NCBI RefSeq assembly: GCF_030253575.1
Contig: NC_080566.1
Coordinates: 12,742,501-12,806,500 of the forward strand
DNA length: 64,000 bases
Source of the DNA: Rhododendron vialii
Taxonomy: Eukaryota; Streptophyta; Magnoliopsida; Ericales; Ericaceae
Direction of reading: 5' to 3'
Part shown: positions 48,918-60,931 of the stretch, piece by piece
Layout: each line of letters begins with the position of its first letter
How positions within the stretch are numbered: the stretch's first letter is position 1
Position numbers and translations under genes: made by a program
The notes under the pieces: generated by a model
Told to the model about the DNA's origin: nothing
What the model saw: the letters and a program-made list of their open reading frames with translations, nothing else
Database searches by the model: none

Positions 48918-51900
48918 TAATTCCAGTTCTTAAGGGTTCCAACTTTAAGAAATGGAAAGAGCATATTACAATTCATTCTCATGGCTATTTGGGCACTAAG
49001 AAAAGAAAATTAAACCCTAAGGTTAAGGGAGCTGCAGATACTGGGACTTCACAGACAACTGTGCAACAGAAACAGGATAAAGGTTCCCTGTTTCTTTTGC
49101 AAAAGGACTGTTGGTCATGTGAAGAAGGATTGTCTCAAATATCACAAGTGGCTCGCAAATGAAGGTAATCAATTCAGTTTTGTTTGATGTGAATTTAATT
49201 TAGCTGAAGTACCACCTAACACTTGGTGGATAGATACGGGTGCAACTATCCACATTAGTGTGTCTATGCAAGGTTGTATAAAGAGTCGAATCCCCAGTGA
49301 TGCTGAAAGGTTCATTTATATAGGAGACAGCAATAAAGTTTGTGTTGAGGCAATTGAAGTCTATAGACTTAAATTAGAATCTGGTTTTTATTTGGATTTG
49401 GATGAGACTGTTTACGTACCGTCATTTAGACATAATTTGATATCTGTTTCCTATTTGGACAAATTCGGTTATACTTGTTCATTTGGAAATGGAGGTTTCA
49501 GTCTTTTCCAAAATTCAAATATTATTGGTATTGGATATCTAGTTGATAGTCTATACAGGTTAGACTTGGATGCCTCTCACTTAAAGTTTAATGAAACTTT
49601 GCATGTTGACAAATATGGTACGAAGTGGAAATTAATTAATGAGAACTCCTCTGTATTGTGGCACAAGCGTTTGGGACATATCTCGAAAGAGAGAATTGAA
49701 AGGCTTGTGTCAAGTGGAATTCTTGATCCTCTTGATTTTTCAGATTTCAAAATCTGTGTTGAATGCATATAGGGAAAGCAAACAAACATAAGGAAATTTG
49801 GTGCCAAAAGGAGTTGAGATATTTTAGAAGTGATACATACTGATATTTGTGGTCCATTCCCTACGGCTTCTTGGAATGGTCAATGGTATTTTATCACTTT
49901 TATAGATGACTATTCTCGTTATGGGTATCCGTATTTGATACATGAAAAATCACAGGCACTAGACGTATGTAAGGCCTATAAAGCAGAAGTTGAAAATCAA
50001 CTTAATAAGAAAATTAAGGCTGTTAGATCTGATCGTGGTGGTGAATACTACGGTAGATATGATGGATCAGGCGAACAACGTCCAGGGCCTTTTGCGAGAT
50101 ACTTGGAAGAATGTGGTATCGTACCTCAATACACCATGCTAGGGACACCACATCAAAATGGTGTATCTGAGAGACGAAATTGAACCATTAAGGATATGGT
50201 TAGAAGTATGATGTCTAATTCTTCTTTACTAGATTCCCTGTGGGGAGAAGCCTTAAAGACTGTAGTTTATATCCTTATTCGAGTACCCAGTAAAGCAGTA
50301 GCTAAAACCCCGTGCGAGTTGTGGACTAGAAAGAAACCTAGTCTTAGACATTTCCATGTCTGGGGTTGTCCAACTAAGGCTAGGCCTAACAAAATAAAAT
50401 TCGACTGAAGAACGGTTAGCTGTTATTTTATTGGATACTCAAAAAGCTCAAGGGGTTTCAAGTTTTATTGCCCTTCCACAAATACCATAATTGAGATGAA
50501 TAATGCCAATATTTATTGAGGATGTTGAAAGTAGTGGGAGTGCACAACAACCCAGGAATTTGAATTTGAGGAGGAATATATTGAGATTCCTATGATTCAT
50601 GTTGAGACTGATGATGTGGTCACACCTGTCTTAGTACAGGATGCGGATGCAAACCACCAAACTATTCCTGAGTTGTCTCCTACTAATACAGAAGAACCCC
50701 AACAAACTCAATTGGAAGTGCCAAGGAGTTCCAATAGGGAGAGGAGATCAGTGATTTCAAGCGCTTATATCGTTTATCTCAAAGAACATGAGTTTGATAT
50801 AGGATTGGAGGATGACCCCATATCTTTGAGTCAAGTCAAACAAAGTGTTAACTCCCTAAAATGGATGAATGCCGTATTGGATGAGTTAAAGTTTACGAGT
50901 GACAATGATGTTTGGGATCTTGTCGAATTGCCTAAAGGTGTCAAACCTGTTGGTTGTAAATGGATATTTAAAATCAAGCAGGATTCAAAGGGCAATATCG
51001 AAAGATATAAAGCACGTCTTGTTGCTAAAGGCTTTACTCAAAAGGAAGGCATTGACTATAAAGAGACTTTCTCTTTGGTATCATCGAAAGACTCTCTCAG
51101 GATTATTATGGCACTTGTAGCTAATTATGATTTGGAGCTTCACCAAATGGATGTAAAGACTGCGTTTCTTAATGGTGACATTGAAGAAACCATATATATG
51201 GTGCAACCAAAAGGTTTTGAGACGAAAGAATCAGAACACATGGTTTGAAAACTAAAGAAATTCATTTATGGCTTAAAGCAGGCATCCCGTCAATGGTATC
51301 GGAAGTTTGATCAAGTAATTTCCTCTTTTGGTTTTAAGGAAAATGCTATGGATCAATGTGTCTATCATAAGATCAATGGGAGCAAATTCATTTTTCTAGT
51401 ATTGTATGTCGATGATATCTTACTTGCAAGTAACGATATAGGATTATTGCATGAAATTAAGAGATTTCTTTCAAAGAATTTTGAAATGAAAGATCTTGGT
51501 GATGCATCTTTTGTGATAGGCATACAGATTTATCGTGACAGTTCACATGGTATAATTGGCTTATCACAAAAGACTTATATCGATAAGGTGCTCAGTAGGT
51601 TTGGCATGCAGAGTTGTGCACCATGTGATGTACCAATTGCCAAAGGTGACAAAATGAGTTTGCTCTAATGCCCAAAGAATGACTTGGAAAGAAAACAAAT
51701 GGAAGACATCCCTTATGCATCAGCAGTAAAGAGTCTTATGTATGCTCTAGTTTGTACGCGTCTGGATATTGCGTATGTGGTTGGCATGCTTGGCAGATAT
51801 TTTAAGTAATCCATGCATGGATCATTGGAAAGCAGCAAAGTGCATTATGCGATACTTGCAAAGGACAAAAGATTATATGCTCACATATAGGAGATCTGAA

Positions 51901-52398
51901 TATTTGGAGATCGTTGGATATTCAGACTCTGATTTTGCTGGTTGCCTTGATAGTAGGAGATCCACTTCTGGTTATGTTTTCATGTTAGCTGGAGGAGCTA
52001 TATCTTGGAAAAGTGTCAAACAAACACTTATAGCTTCATCTACCATGGAAGCTGAATTCATAGCTTGCTATGAGGCATCAAATCAAGCGATATGGTTGTG
52101 GAATTTTATCTCAGGGCTTCATATAGTGAGTAACATCGAGAAGCCACTAAGGATTTATTGTGACAATAAAGCTGCTGAACTGTATTCTAAGAATGACAAG
52201 AGTTTTTCAAAATTGAAGCATATTGACATCAAGTTTCTTGTCGTTAAGGAAAGAGTTCAGAATCATCTTATGTCAATTGAGCACATTAGCACAGAGCTCA
52301 TGATTGCGGATCTGTTTACTAAAGGCTTACCACCTAAAGTGTTTAAGAAGCATGTTGCTCGTGCAGGAGTGGTTAGTCCTAATGAAGCATTTTGTTAG
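48918..52398 (+). pseudogene. Copia gag-pol, multiple stops
   Basis: Order: a shortened gag (VLKGSNFKKWKEHITIH), zinc knuckle CFFCKRTVGHVKKDC, protease WWIDTGATIHIS, integrase with HHCC (LWHKRLGHISKERIERL ... CVEC) and catalytic HTDICGPF, FIDDYSRYG, TPHQNGVSERRN, then RT with YKARLVAKGFTQKEGIDY and LYVDDILLASN, then RNase H with SDSDFAGC, STMEAEFIACYEA, CDNKAA and ADLFTKGLPPK. In-frame stops occur near 49770, 50181, 50406, 51246 and 51666, with a frameshift near 51770. Gag lacks most of its central part. The polyprotein cannot be made intact. Confidence 0.92.
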
Positions 52399-52838
52399 TG
52401 GGAGTTGTGCTACTCATATTATGGATTATTTGACATTTGTGGTGATCACTTTTAGTTTGTTGATGATTCTGAAATAAAGTTGCATTTTTTTCAAATTGTT
52501 GTTATACATGAAGTTTTGAAAATATGCATGATACAGAAACTCTATTGAGTTATAAAGTTGGACCAGTTGGAAACAGGCATCATAAAGGATCACATTGCAT
52601 GCGTTTTTCATGCTACATATCCATACTTAATCTATGTCGTTGAATACATAGGTATTTGTGACCATGGATAGGTCCTGTCATGATAAATATGGCAAAGGCT
52701 GCCATGATCCTATATTTATGTATTCAATGGACCAGATTGTTTTGAGATGACACTCATAAATTTCAACAACAAAAGTTTGAGCTCCTGAAGTTTACAATGT
52801 CTAATATCAGGATGACCTACGTGGCCCAAGTGGGAGAT

Positions 52839-53338
52839 TGTTAGCAATTTTTTGTTGGTGGGCCTACATAGATCATAAAATTATACATTGTATATTGTTG
52901 AATAAGGCTTGAGTGACGTCGGTATTACCCATAAGATTGTGATCGTTTAATTAATGTGACCCGGGTAATGGACACGTCTCTATTAGCACATATTTGTGTC
53001 ATATCACGTGCGTTAAGTGGTGTGGGCTTATTTTTTATGTAGAGACCAATTAAAGGGCCCAATATGGTTCCATCTATTTTTTTTTGGCTATGATGGAACC
53101 AGGGCTTATAAATAAGTGGTCAAGGTCCCCACTCCAACCCTAGCCTCTTTTCTCATACCATCCCATCATGTGTGAGACTAAGGTCAAGATCAAGAGAAGG
53201 GTTTTGGAGGCGGAAGACGAATAACCACGCACTAAGGTTTTCATCCTCCATGGCGACAGGTATGCATCAGGTATAATTATTTTCTTCAATGGTTTGATAT
53301 GAGTTCTTGGGGTTTAGGGTTTCTTACAAAATCCTACA
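52839..53338 (+). repeat. Copia 3' LTR
   Basis: 500 bp, pairs with 47451-47941; differences include a poly-T expansion near 53080. Confidence 0.93.
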
Positions 53339-53441
53339 GCCAGTGGGTTTGCCATTGACGGAGTCGGGGGACTTTTTCGTCTTCTTCTTCGTAGAAAAGA
53401 ATCTCCTCCCCGTAAGCCTCGTTGTCCTTTACTTCACCCAT

Positions 53442-53580
53442 GGCCATGATGCTCTCTATAAAGAAAAAACGCTACGGTTAGAAATGAGATTTGAGGGACT
53501 TGAATAATCTAGCAGAGAAAATTGAAGCCTAGTAGATGAAGCCAACAGAAAACTATACGTACCTTGAGCTTGAATATTAA
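53442..53580 (-). other. UAP56-like 5' UTR remnant
   Basis: Upstream of the pseudogene ATG. On the minus strand a CAAG|GTACGT donor near 53556 and an acceptor-like CTGCTAG near 53510 suggest a short 5' UTR intron. The MULE end begins at 53581. Confidence 0.4.
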
Positions 53581-54387
53581 GGGAGGGGTTCACTCTCACC
53601 CATTTTGACACCCAATCTCAGCCTTTCATTTCAATAGCTGAGATCAAAACACACTCTCTCTCCTCTCTCTCCCCTCATCACTGTCACGCCCTCGATTTTC
53701 AACATAGTAATACAATATCTTTTTAAAGGAAAACCGCTGCAGTATACTTATGATAACCCCCAAAAACTTTCTCATATTCTTTTATTGAGAACAACCAAGT
53801 TCAAAAAATTACAATAATGGCACTCTGGCCCCAATAGTTCCAAAACTTAGTCAAAAGATAAGTTAAGTGGTTACAATACTTCTAAACCAAGGATTTAAAT
53901 GGAAATTATAATTCATGCCTTCCCAAAAGAGTTTACAAAAGATATCTATGTTGTTTCCTCGGTGTTCACTTTCAAAAGGATGGGATGATATGCACGCCAA
54001 GTACTCCATGCTAATGCTCTTGAGATGTACCTAAAAGAATGATAGGTTTGAGCAAAACACAAGCCCAGTAGGAAAATCTCTACAAACTTTATATGCAAAT
54101 GAGAAGATTTGAACATAAAAGAATGAAGTCGGAGACAATGATAGAGAATGCAACCAACATAACTTCATGAAGGAACTCAAGGCTCAAGGGCATTTCACTT
54201 GTCATTAATCAATCTATTAGCCATCTTTTATGTGTCCTTATTAATCAACTCCATCTCGTACACTTTTATGATTGTTGACTTACATTCCGGGTCTTAAGGA
54301 CCCCGTACATCTCTAATTGATTTCCAATATGAGCTCAAGTAGCTCTTCCTCCATCAACACACCGAACAATGAGTTTAAGAGATTTTT

Positions 54388-54525
54388 CGGGTCTTAGGGC
54401 CCCATATACCCACAATACATTTCCGGGTGCTCGTGACCTCGTACATCCGTTGTACATTCCGGGTACTCATGACCCCGTACATCCGATTCAAGTTCCGAGT
54501 ATCAAGACCCCGTATGCCAATTACA
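54388..54525 (+). repeat. 36-bp tandem array of dyad units in the solo LTR
   Basis: Units starting CGGGT/CGAGT begin at 54388, 54424, 54460 and 54496, exactly 36 bp apart, each with a downstream GACCCCGTA-like block that is partly complementary to the start. A related unit is at 54288. Confidence 0.75.
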
Positions 54526-55039
54526 ACTCATTTGTATTGCTTTACGACATATGTGTTACCAATACTCTAATTGCATGATTGTAGATAAGGGGAGAGATTG
54601 ACATTAAGTAAGCGGTCCACACACCAATTCATATTTCCATTTTATTTCCCCAACTCGTTATCTCAACTCACTCCTTGTACTACATGGCATCAAGTGTCAA
54701 GTTCTCACATTGCGTCTCATGATCTATCCATCCTCCTATCCAACATTCCACCTTATCAACACCCATATTTAACTTTAACGAGCTCACTCCATCTATCTTA
54801 ACATCTCATAATATCACCCATAGCTAGATGAACAATACCCCGACAAAGCATTAGGACGATAATTCTTTCCATATAATACTTGAATTCGACGCAACAAGAA
54901 TCAATGAACGAGGATGACCAAGGACTCATTGGGTTGCGAACAACTATGTTTGGAAGTGGTTTAGAATAGCTAGAAGTGATTGAAAACCAAAACAGTGAAA
55001 AATGAAGCAAAATAGTGAAAGCTGGAGATAAGCAACATG

Positions 55040-55233
55040 TATCGATACCATGGAAAATGATATCGATACCATTTGGTCTAGAGGCATTCCAGACACAAGG
55101 GTATCGATAACAGGGACTGAAGGTATCGATAACGAGTGGTTTTCTGGGTTTGGTAATGTAAAGGTATCGATAACAATGAGTTTTCTGGGCTTTAGAACAT
55201 AAAGGTATCGATAACAAAGCAAATGTATCGATA
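55040..55233. promoter_or_regulatory. Seven helically phased TATCGATA palindromes
   Basis: Perfect TATCGATA begins at 55040, 55061, 55102, 55124, 55165, 55206 and 55226; steps are 21, 41, 22, 41, 41 and 20 bp. Two of the 41-bp units share spacer sequence (TTTTCTGGG), so part of the array is a tandem duplication. Function as binding sites is inferred. Confidence 0.7.
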
Positions 55234-56488
55234 ACAATGGCTGTTCGAGCAAATTCTAAGGAGATTTTCATGGGTTTCAACTATAACAACAATCACAACA
55301 ACCATAGGCACGATTTCAGGCACAAAACCAACTCAAGAACATATAAAGAGTGAGAGAAATCCCTACCTCAAACTTGGTGAACGGGCTCCAAACGAGAGAT
55401 CGGGCGTAGGCCTCCAAAATCAACCCCGAGCCAAATACGGCACACCGAGCTTCTACCGACGCGATTCGAGCTTCAATACGCGAAGAGGTGAAGGATTTAA
55501 GGTTGGTTGATGAAGGGTTGAAGTTGATTTGTTGGGTTTTTGAGTGAGAGTGAGAAAGCGAGAGCCGAGAGAGAGAGGGTCGGGAGATGGAGAGCGAGAA
55601 TGGAGTTGGGATTTTAATCCCCTACTCCTACACACACCTATATATACTCACACACACACACACACACATAACTCACACTTGCACTCCCTCCACTAACAAT
55701 CCTTTCACATTGACCCCAAATCGCATAAACTCATATTTCACATTTTCCTTAATTTCTAATACTAATAAACCTTTAAATAGTTTTCAAAATTACGAGTCCT
55801 TACACTCACCCTATCACATCCCTTTTCTCTGTAAACATATTGACGTCCCTGACATTATCCCCCCTCCCTGTAAACACCGATGCCCTCTCCCTTTGCCCCT
55901 CCATCTCCGGCGAGTGTCCTCTCCGGCGCACCCATCTCCGACGAGGATCCACTTCTCTGGCGAGTCTCTCTCTCTCCCCATCCATATCCGCTCCTCCATC
56001 CCTCTCTCTTCCACACGCGAAGCCACAAAAGTAGTGGTAAAAATTCATCCAGCACTGTTGGACATCGAATTAGGTGCTCCGGACTTGGGTATTCTTCTTT
56101 CTTAAAACAAGTGCTACTCTATTTCTCACTCTGTCTCTTTAGATAAATTAGGGCTTTTTTTTTTCAAATTTTCTTGAACTTCTGATTGTCATATGGCGTA
56201 ATTTATTAGAATATGGTATACTTTATTGGGATTATATATAGTTTATTGCCAAATGGAGTATTTTACTGAGTATATATTAAAAATTGGGTTGCCAGAATTT
56301 AGTAGTCCAGTAACTTGCCGAAAATTGTGATACCTTCTTCTTCTTACTTTTTTTTTTCCCCTTTCAATGTCATTCACAATACAAAAATTGGTTATAATTT
56401 TCTTTGCCCTGGATGCTTGTATATTGAGTAATTTGATTTGGCCTAATATTCACCATAATAAGTGTTCACAACTTGTGAAGGGTGAACA

Positions 56489-57257
56489 ATGAAAGACACT
56501 TTTGGAGTAGATGATGTTGAAGTAGATGGTGTTCAGATTCCAAATAACGATGTGCAAGGGTTAAAAGCACCATCAAGTGAGATGTATTTTGAGACAATTG
56601 AAGAAGCATGAAAATATTATGAGGACTATGGTCAACAAAATGGTTTTTGGATTTGCACTCGGACATCAAAAAAAAGGATGAAATCGGTCAGATGAAGTGA
56701 CTAATATGGTATTTGTTTGCACAAAAGAAGGAAAGTATATGGCGAAAACAAAGAGCGATGGTGTCGTGGAGGGGAATGATGAGAGAGAGGAAGATGAAAA
56801 CGTGATACCAAAGAAAAGGGCTAGAAATTGTTCAACTGTTAGATGTGGATGCTAGGCATAGTTACGGATTGTGAATGACAAATAGAGTACCAAATGGAAA
56901 GTAACAGTTTTCAATGACAATCACAACCACCCATTAGTGACTACATCTAAGAGGATGAAAATGAAGTCGAATCGACACATGCCCAAAGTAGTTAAGGATT
57001 TGGCTGAAGCATTTCATAGAGAAAATTTGAAAGTTAGTAAAGTTCCTTCGATTTTTTATGGCGAACACATGGGCTTTGATAATAGGGATTGCTATAATCA
57101 TTTGAGAAATGTGAGGCATAGAGAGCTAGATGGCGGGGATGCTCAATCAACCCTCACCTACTTTAAGAACAAACAAGCACAAAATCCACAATTTTTTTTT
57201 ATGCAATTCAATGTGATGAAAGTGGGAGGACAGTGAATTTTTTTTGGGTGGACTCTT
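56489..57257 (+). pseudogene. FAR1-type MULE transposase, truncated
   Basis: ATG at 56489 (MKDTFGVDDVEVDG). A FAR1 DNA-binding domain follows (YFETIEEA, KYYEDYGQQNGFWICTR, VFVCTKEGKYM, WKVTVFNDNHNHPLV), then GFDNRDCYNHLRNVR and TYFKNKQAQNPQFFF, then NFFWVD, where the MULE DDE domain should begin. A TGA replaces the Trp after ETIEEA; frameshifts follow. Most of the catalytic domain and the SWIM zinc finger are absent. FAR1/FHY3 transcription factors derive from such transposases; the inverted ends argue this copy belongs to a transposon. Confidence 0.82.
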
Positions 57258-57760
57258 GATCTCACATGATAAAAAGACTTGTCCTTCAAATCCAATGAGT
57301 AAAGCTAACAAATGTAAGTGAATTACAATTTTTCTTGACATAAATGTTCTTATTTACTTCGCATTAATAATGTTATTTTTTCCTAATTCTCAATTTTCTT
57401 CAACAACCTTAGAAGTGGAAGCACAATATTCTGATAGTGACCAAGAGTTGACTTAATGAAAAGATGGTAAGTCAAAACTTGTTGCTTAACATTTGCATGC
57501 ACAAATCTTGTTACTTGATGAAAGTGTAACTTCGTGTTTTGTACAGGTCAAACATCGTTAGAGCGAAGGCTAGGATTGCTTTGAATAATCATAGAGTATT
57601 TTTGGAAGTCAACTCATGGAGTCATATAGTATTTGGGATGCTAGTTTTGTTTTGTTTCATAATGTTGATTAAGTAGGTTACTAGATGCTGTGTTTTTTGA
57701 AAGAAAATGAAAATGTTAAGTAGTCTTTATTTGTGGAAAAGAAAATGGTACATTTTTTTT

Positions 57761-58330
57761 GGGGCAAATTTTCGTAGTCATCCCTCTAGTTTTACGGTTG
57801 TCTCAATTTTATCCCTCTAGTTTCAACTGCTACCAAATAAACCCTGTAGTTTGTTTTATGTTCCAAATTGGTAAAATCGTTAACACCGTTAATGAAACTA
57901 ACGGAAAAATATGGTTACAAAATTAAGTGCTCTAATTTTCAATCCGGTTGATCTGGTGCAAAGATCTTATTTTTTTGATCATTTTAGCCTCAATGGTTGT
58001 AATGAATTTTTGGCTCTAAGGCCTTTCAACAAGCACCCCGAAGACTAAGATAAAATGATAAAATGAAAGGCCTTAGAGCCAAAAATTCATTACGATCATC
58101 TAGGATAAAATGATAAAAAAATAAGATCTTCGCACCGGTTCACCTGGATTGAAAATTGGAACACTTAATTTTTTAATCATATTTTTTCGTTAGTTTCATT
58201 AACGGTGTTAATGATTTTACCAATTTGGAACATAAAACAAACTACAGGGTTTATTTGGTAACAATTGAAACTAGATGGACGAAATTGAGATAACCGTAAA
58301 ACTAGAGGGACGACTACGAAAATTTGCCCC
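57761..58330. mobile_element. 570-bp foldback MITE, Mutator-like
   Basis: The ends GGGGCAAATTTTCGTAGTC and GACTACGAAAATTTGCCCC are near-perfect inverted repeats, and complementarity continues for over 200 bp on each arm (for example AAGGCCTTAGAGCCAAAAATT against AATTTTTGGCTCTAAGGCCTT). It is flanked by T-runs that could be a 9-bp duplication. It lies inside the MULE. Confidence 0.85.
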
Positions 58331-58933
58331 CTTTTTTTTTTCACGCTTCCGGAATGGGTTCTTGTTTGATGATATTGGTGTTTAATTTTTGAACTTGTGA
58401 GGTATTTCTGGGTTCTTGTTTGATGATATGGAAACACATATGGAACTTTTGAAATTTTTTTTGAAAGATAGTAAGGTTGCCGTTGCTGTTTACATACTCA
58501 AAGCAAAACATTATGATACAAAGGAAAAAGTTGATATTGGCCTACACAACTTAGGGGTAGTAATGTTCTAATGGAAATAATATCAATCCTTGTGGTTTTG
58601 ACGTGGCTTCTAAAGAAGAAAAAAAAATATAATACAACCAGCTTGTTCACCTCAAGGTGAGGAGAGAGACAAGAGAAGAGGAGGAGAAGGGGATCGCTGA
58701 GAAATTGGGTCGTCGGAGAATGAGGTGCCAGAAAATGGGTCGCTGAAACAAGGGTCGCCGGGCAGAGTGGGTTATGGGTAGGTGGGGGTGTGTTGGGGAA
58801 AGAGGAAGGAGAAGAGATAGGGTGAGGAGGGGAGAGGGAGGAGAAAGTGTGTTTTGATCTCAGCCATTAAAATAAATGGCTGAGATTGGGTGTCAATATG
58901 GATGTTAAAATGGGTGTGAGTGGAACCCCTCCC

Positions 58934-59978
58934 TACCTTATACATTGAGAGGCATGATTTGGGGGGCCAAGGGACCATTGGCATTCAGTTATTTGTATTT
59001 TCTTCACCAATGCATCTTGTATCCGTGTCAATAACTAAAATCACACATTTGGGTTGAATTACGTTCACAAAATGTTGATGGGTTTCCTCATCTGATACTT
59101 ACTTGTTGATTGGTTCCACAGAAGTCTTTGTGACCTTTCATCTTGTTGCTCATAAATGCATATTATCCAATTCTCCTGTATTCTTTTGTGGACATCATGT
59201 TTTATCAAACAATATTTTTGGGCCACTCTCTCCATTAGTGAAAAATTGTGCGAAATGATTTGCGTTAAGGGACTGTGCAATGCAATCAGGTGATCGAAGG
59301 GGACTGTGCAATGCAATCAGGTGATCGAAGGATTCAAGATGATGTAATTCTGGTAAACGAGTTGAGCACTGGATTATTCAAGTTTGGTTTCAGCTGATTT
59401 CGGATAGTTTGAAATGTTTAAACATGCTAAACAAGCTATGTAGGAACTTGTTAAATTTGGATTAGGTTAAGATAAACATCCCTTAAATTAGTGTACAGTA
59501 TTTCTTTATATATTTTGAGTCACAAATTTATTTATTTATTTTTTTACTTCGGAATTTGTCACAAAAATTTGTAAGTCACCACAAAATCTCATAATGGAAC
59601 ACCAAAAATTAGTATATTTGGATCAAAAAAATTCATTAACAACGCCAAAAACTTTCATAAATTTGAGCCGCCTTTTTTTTTACAACAAAATTTATAAACA
59701 ACACCACGAAATTTGAAAACACCACCACAAAAATTCGTAAAATAAATTACCAAAAATATTCATATGTCAGGCCACAAAAATTCATTAAATGAGTCCAAAA
59801 TTTTGTAAAACGTGTACCATATACCCAAAAATAAAATGAGCCACAAAAATTCATAAAGAGGGTGTACACAAATACTTTTTCGTCAAAGTTTAGTTGAAAA
59901 ACTTTAACAAGCTCAAAAAATTTAAGCACAAGCTCGAACTTGATCTAGTGACTTCATTTCTTTATCAACCTGGCTAAG
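58934..59978. other. Intergenic with short repeats
   Basis: No gene seen. It holds a 31-bp tandem duplication (59270-59331) and, at about 59540-59900, a degenerate series of CCACAAAAATTCATAAA-like words that creates a false minus-strand ORF. Confidence 0.5.
59270..59331 (+). repeat. 31-bp perfect tandem duplication
   Basis: GGACTGTGCAATGCAATCAG plus 11 more bases, present at 59270-59300 and again at 59301-59331 without change. Confidence 0.95.
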
Positions 59979-60229
59979 AGCATCCACAGCTATGAATATC
60001 ATTTTGTTATTACTTTCGATCTCTCATTCTCAATAAATGACAATTTTGCCATAAACTTTGCCATATATGACAAAGGAAGTGACATTTGCCAAATTTTATA
60101 GAATTATGGCATTGTGGTGTGGCACCCCTATTTACGATATTTTTATTTATTTATATACAAGATATGTTTTTTGTGCTATTTTTGAGAAATAGCAAGAAAT
60201 TTTGCAAAAAATGGCCGGCAGTGTGGATG
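59979..60229. mobile_element. Probable MITE
   Basis: About 250 bp with short inverted ends GCATCCACAGC and GTGTGGATGT around an AT-rich interior rich in TTTGCCA/TGACAA words. Ends match only over 9 bases and no target duplication is clear. Confidence 0.45.
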
Positions 60230-60611
60230 TAAGGAGAAAGGAAAATGTAACCTTTGCCTAAAAAGAGGAGAATAATAAGTAAAAAATGTATTGATATTCG
60301 CAAAAAGTCTATTAATACATGTGAAAGTTTATTAATAGTTTTTAGATTTGCATTAATATCTGAAATTGTTTGAAATTATTTGTTATTTTGCGCCTTGTGG
60401 ATGAACTTATCAAGATCGAAGAAGAAATAAGCTCAGGACAATTGGGCAATCTGGTTAAGGTACGTTATACTACATAGGATGGAGTCACTTCATGATATCG
60501 CTTCATTTTTGTGTGTGGTGTTGAGCAATTGGTGGTTGTTTTGTCTTTTTCAAGATATTTTAATCAACTGCTGACAACATATGATGATATTGTTGTACGC
60601 GGGTTTTAATA
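60230..60611. other. Intergenic, no gene seen
   Basis: AT-rich spacer between two MITEs; nothing recognised. Confidence 0.5.
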
Positions 60612-60931
60612 GCATCTCCACCTCTTATTTAAATCTTGATGCAAATTTAAATTTGAGTAAAAATCACTCAAAACTCTCATCCACTTTTTGTCCAAACTTA
60701 TACCAAATCTGAGTAAAATTCAGATTTGGTTTAGATTCAAATGCTTACTCAAATTTGTCAAGGAAAATTTCACACCAAGTAAATTTACAATAATGCCATT
60801 AATAAAGCTTTTATTTAAATTTGTGCGTAATTGTGCTTAGGTTTGAGTTTACCGAACACACAATACCAAATTGTTTTTACCCAAATTTTTATGCAAGTTT
60901 GGGTAAAAATCTGAGTGAGGAGTGTAGATGA
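60612..60931. mobile_element. Foldback MITE, relative of 19721-20036
   Basis: Left end GCATCTCCACCTCTTATTTA and right end GAGTGAGGAGTGTAGATG, with the same internal vocabulary as the MITE in NDUFS4 intron 1 (TTTGAGTAAAAATCACTCAAA, ACCCAAATTTTTATG). It is about 250 bp upstream of the FRO-type start codon. Confidence 0.7.

Larger units (their letters stand above)
47451..53338 (+). mobile_element. Full-length Copia element, decayed
   Basis: 5888 bp. LTRs are 47451-47941 (491 bp) and 52839-53338 (500 bp), starting TGTTAGCAAT and ending AATCCTACA. Flanks GCTAG (47446-47450) and GCCAG (53339-53343) are a 5-bp duplication with one change. The primer-binding-site-like TGGTATTAGGGC follows the left LTR; the purine-rich CAAGTGGGAGAT precedes the right LTR. 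Gene order gag-protease-integrase-RT-RNase H defines Ty1/Copia. It interrupts the first coding exon of the UAP56-like pseudogene. Confidence 0.93.
53682..55804 (+). mobile_element. Solo LTR (about 2.1 kb, probable Gypsy type)
   Basis: 2123 bp from TGTCACGCCC to AGTCCTTACA, flanked by ATCAC and CTCAC (53677-53681, 55805-55809), a 5-bp duplication with one change. It sits inside the MULE's left inverted repeat. No coding region, primer binding site or second LTR. A TATA-like CTATATATA (about 55628) and AATAAA (about 55764) fit + orientation, but this is tentative. It contains a 36-bp repeat array (54388-54525) and a TATCGATA array (55040-55233). Confidence 0.78.
53581..58933 (+). mobile_element. 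FAR1-domain Mutator-like element (MULE), decayed
   Basis: The left end GGGAGGGGTT...CACCCATTTTGACACCC (53581) is mirrored at the right end, which finishes AACCCCTCCC at 58933. The inverted match runs over 100 bp and includes GGCTGAGAT and the CT-rich stretch. The left inverted repeat is split by a solo LTR (53682-55804); removing it restores alignment with the right end (CCCCTC-TCACCCTATC). The interior holds a FAR1-type transposase remnant. No clear 8-11-bp target duplication was found. Confidence 0.65.

Noticed and set aside
55587..56146. Overlapping Ser/Pro-rich and Arg-rich ORFs on both strands
   Set aside because: They come from CT-rich sequence spanning the solo LTR end and MULE inverted repeat; frames are open on both strands, as expected of composition bias.
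56489..57257. Functional FAR1/FHY3-family transcription factor
   Set aside because: Stops, frameshifts and loss of the DDE and SWIM regions, plus flanking inverted repeats, indicate a dead transposase.
59747..59929. Phe-rich minus-strand ORF
   Set aside because: Created by degenerate CCACAAAAATTCAT repeats; no protein family.
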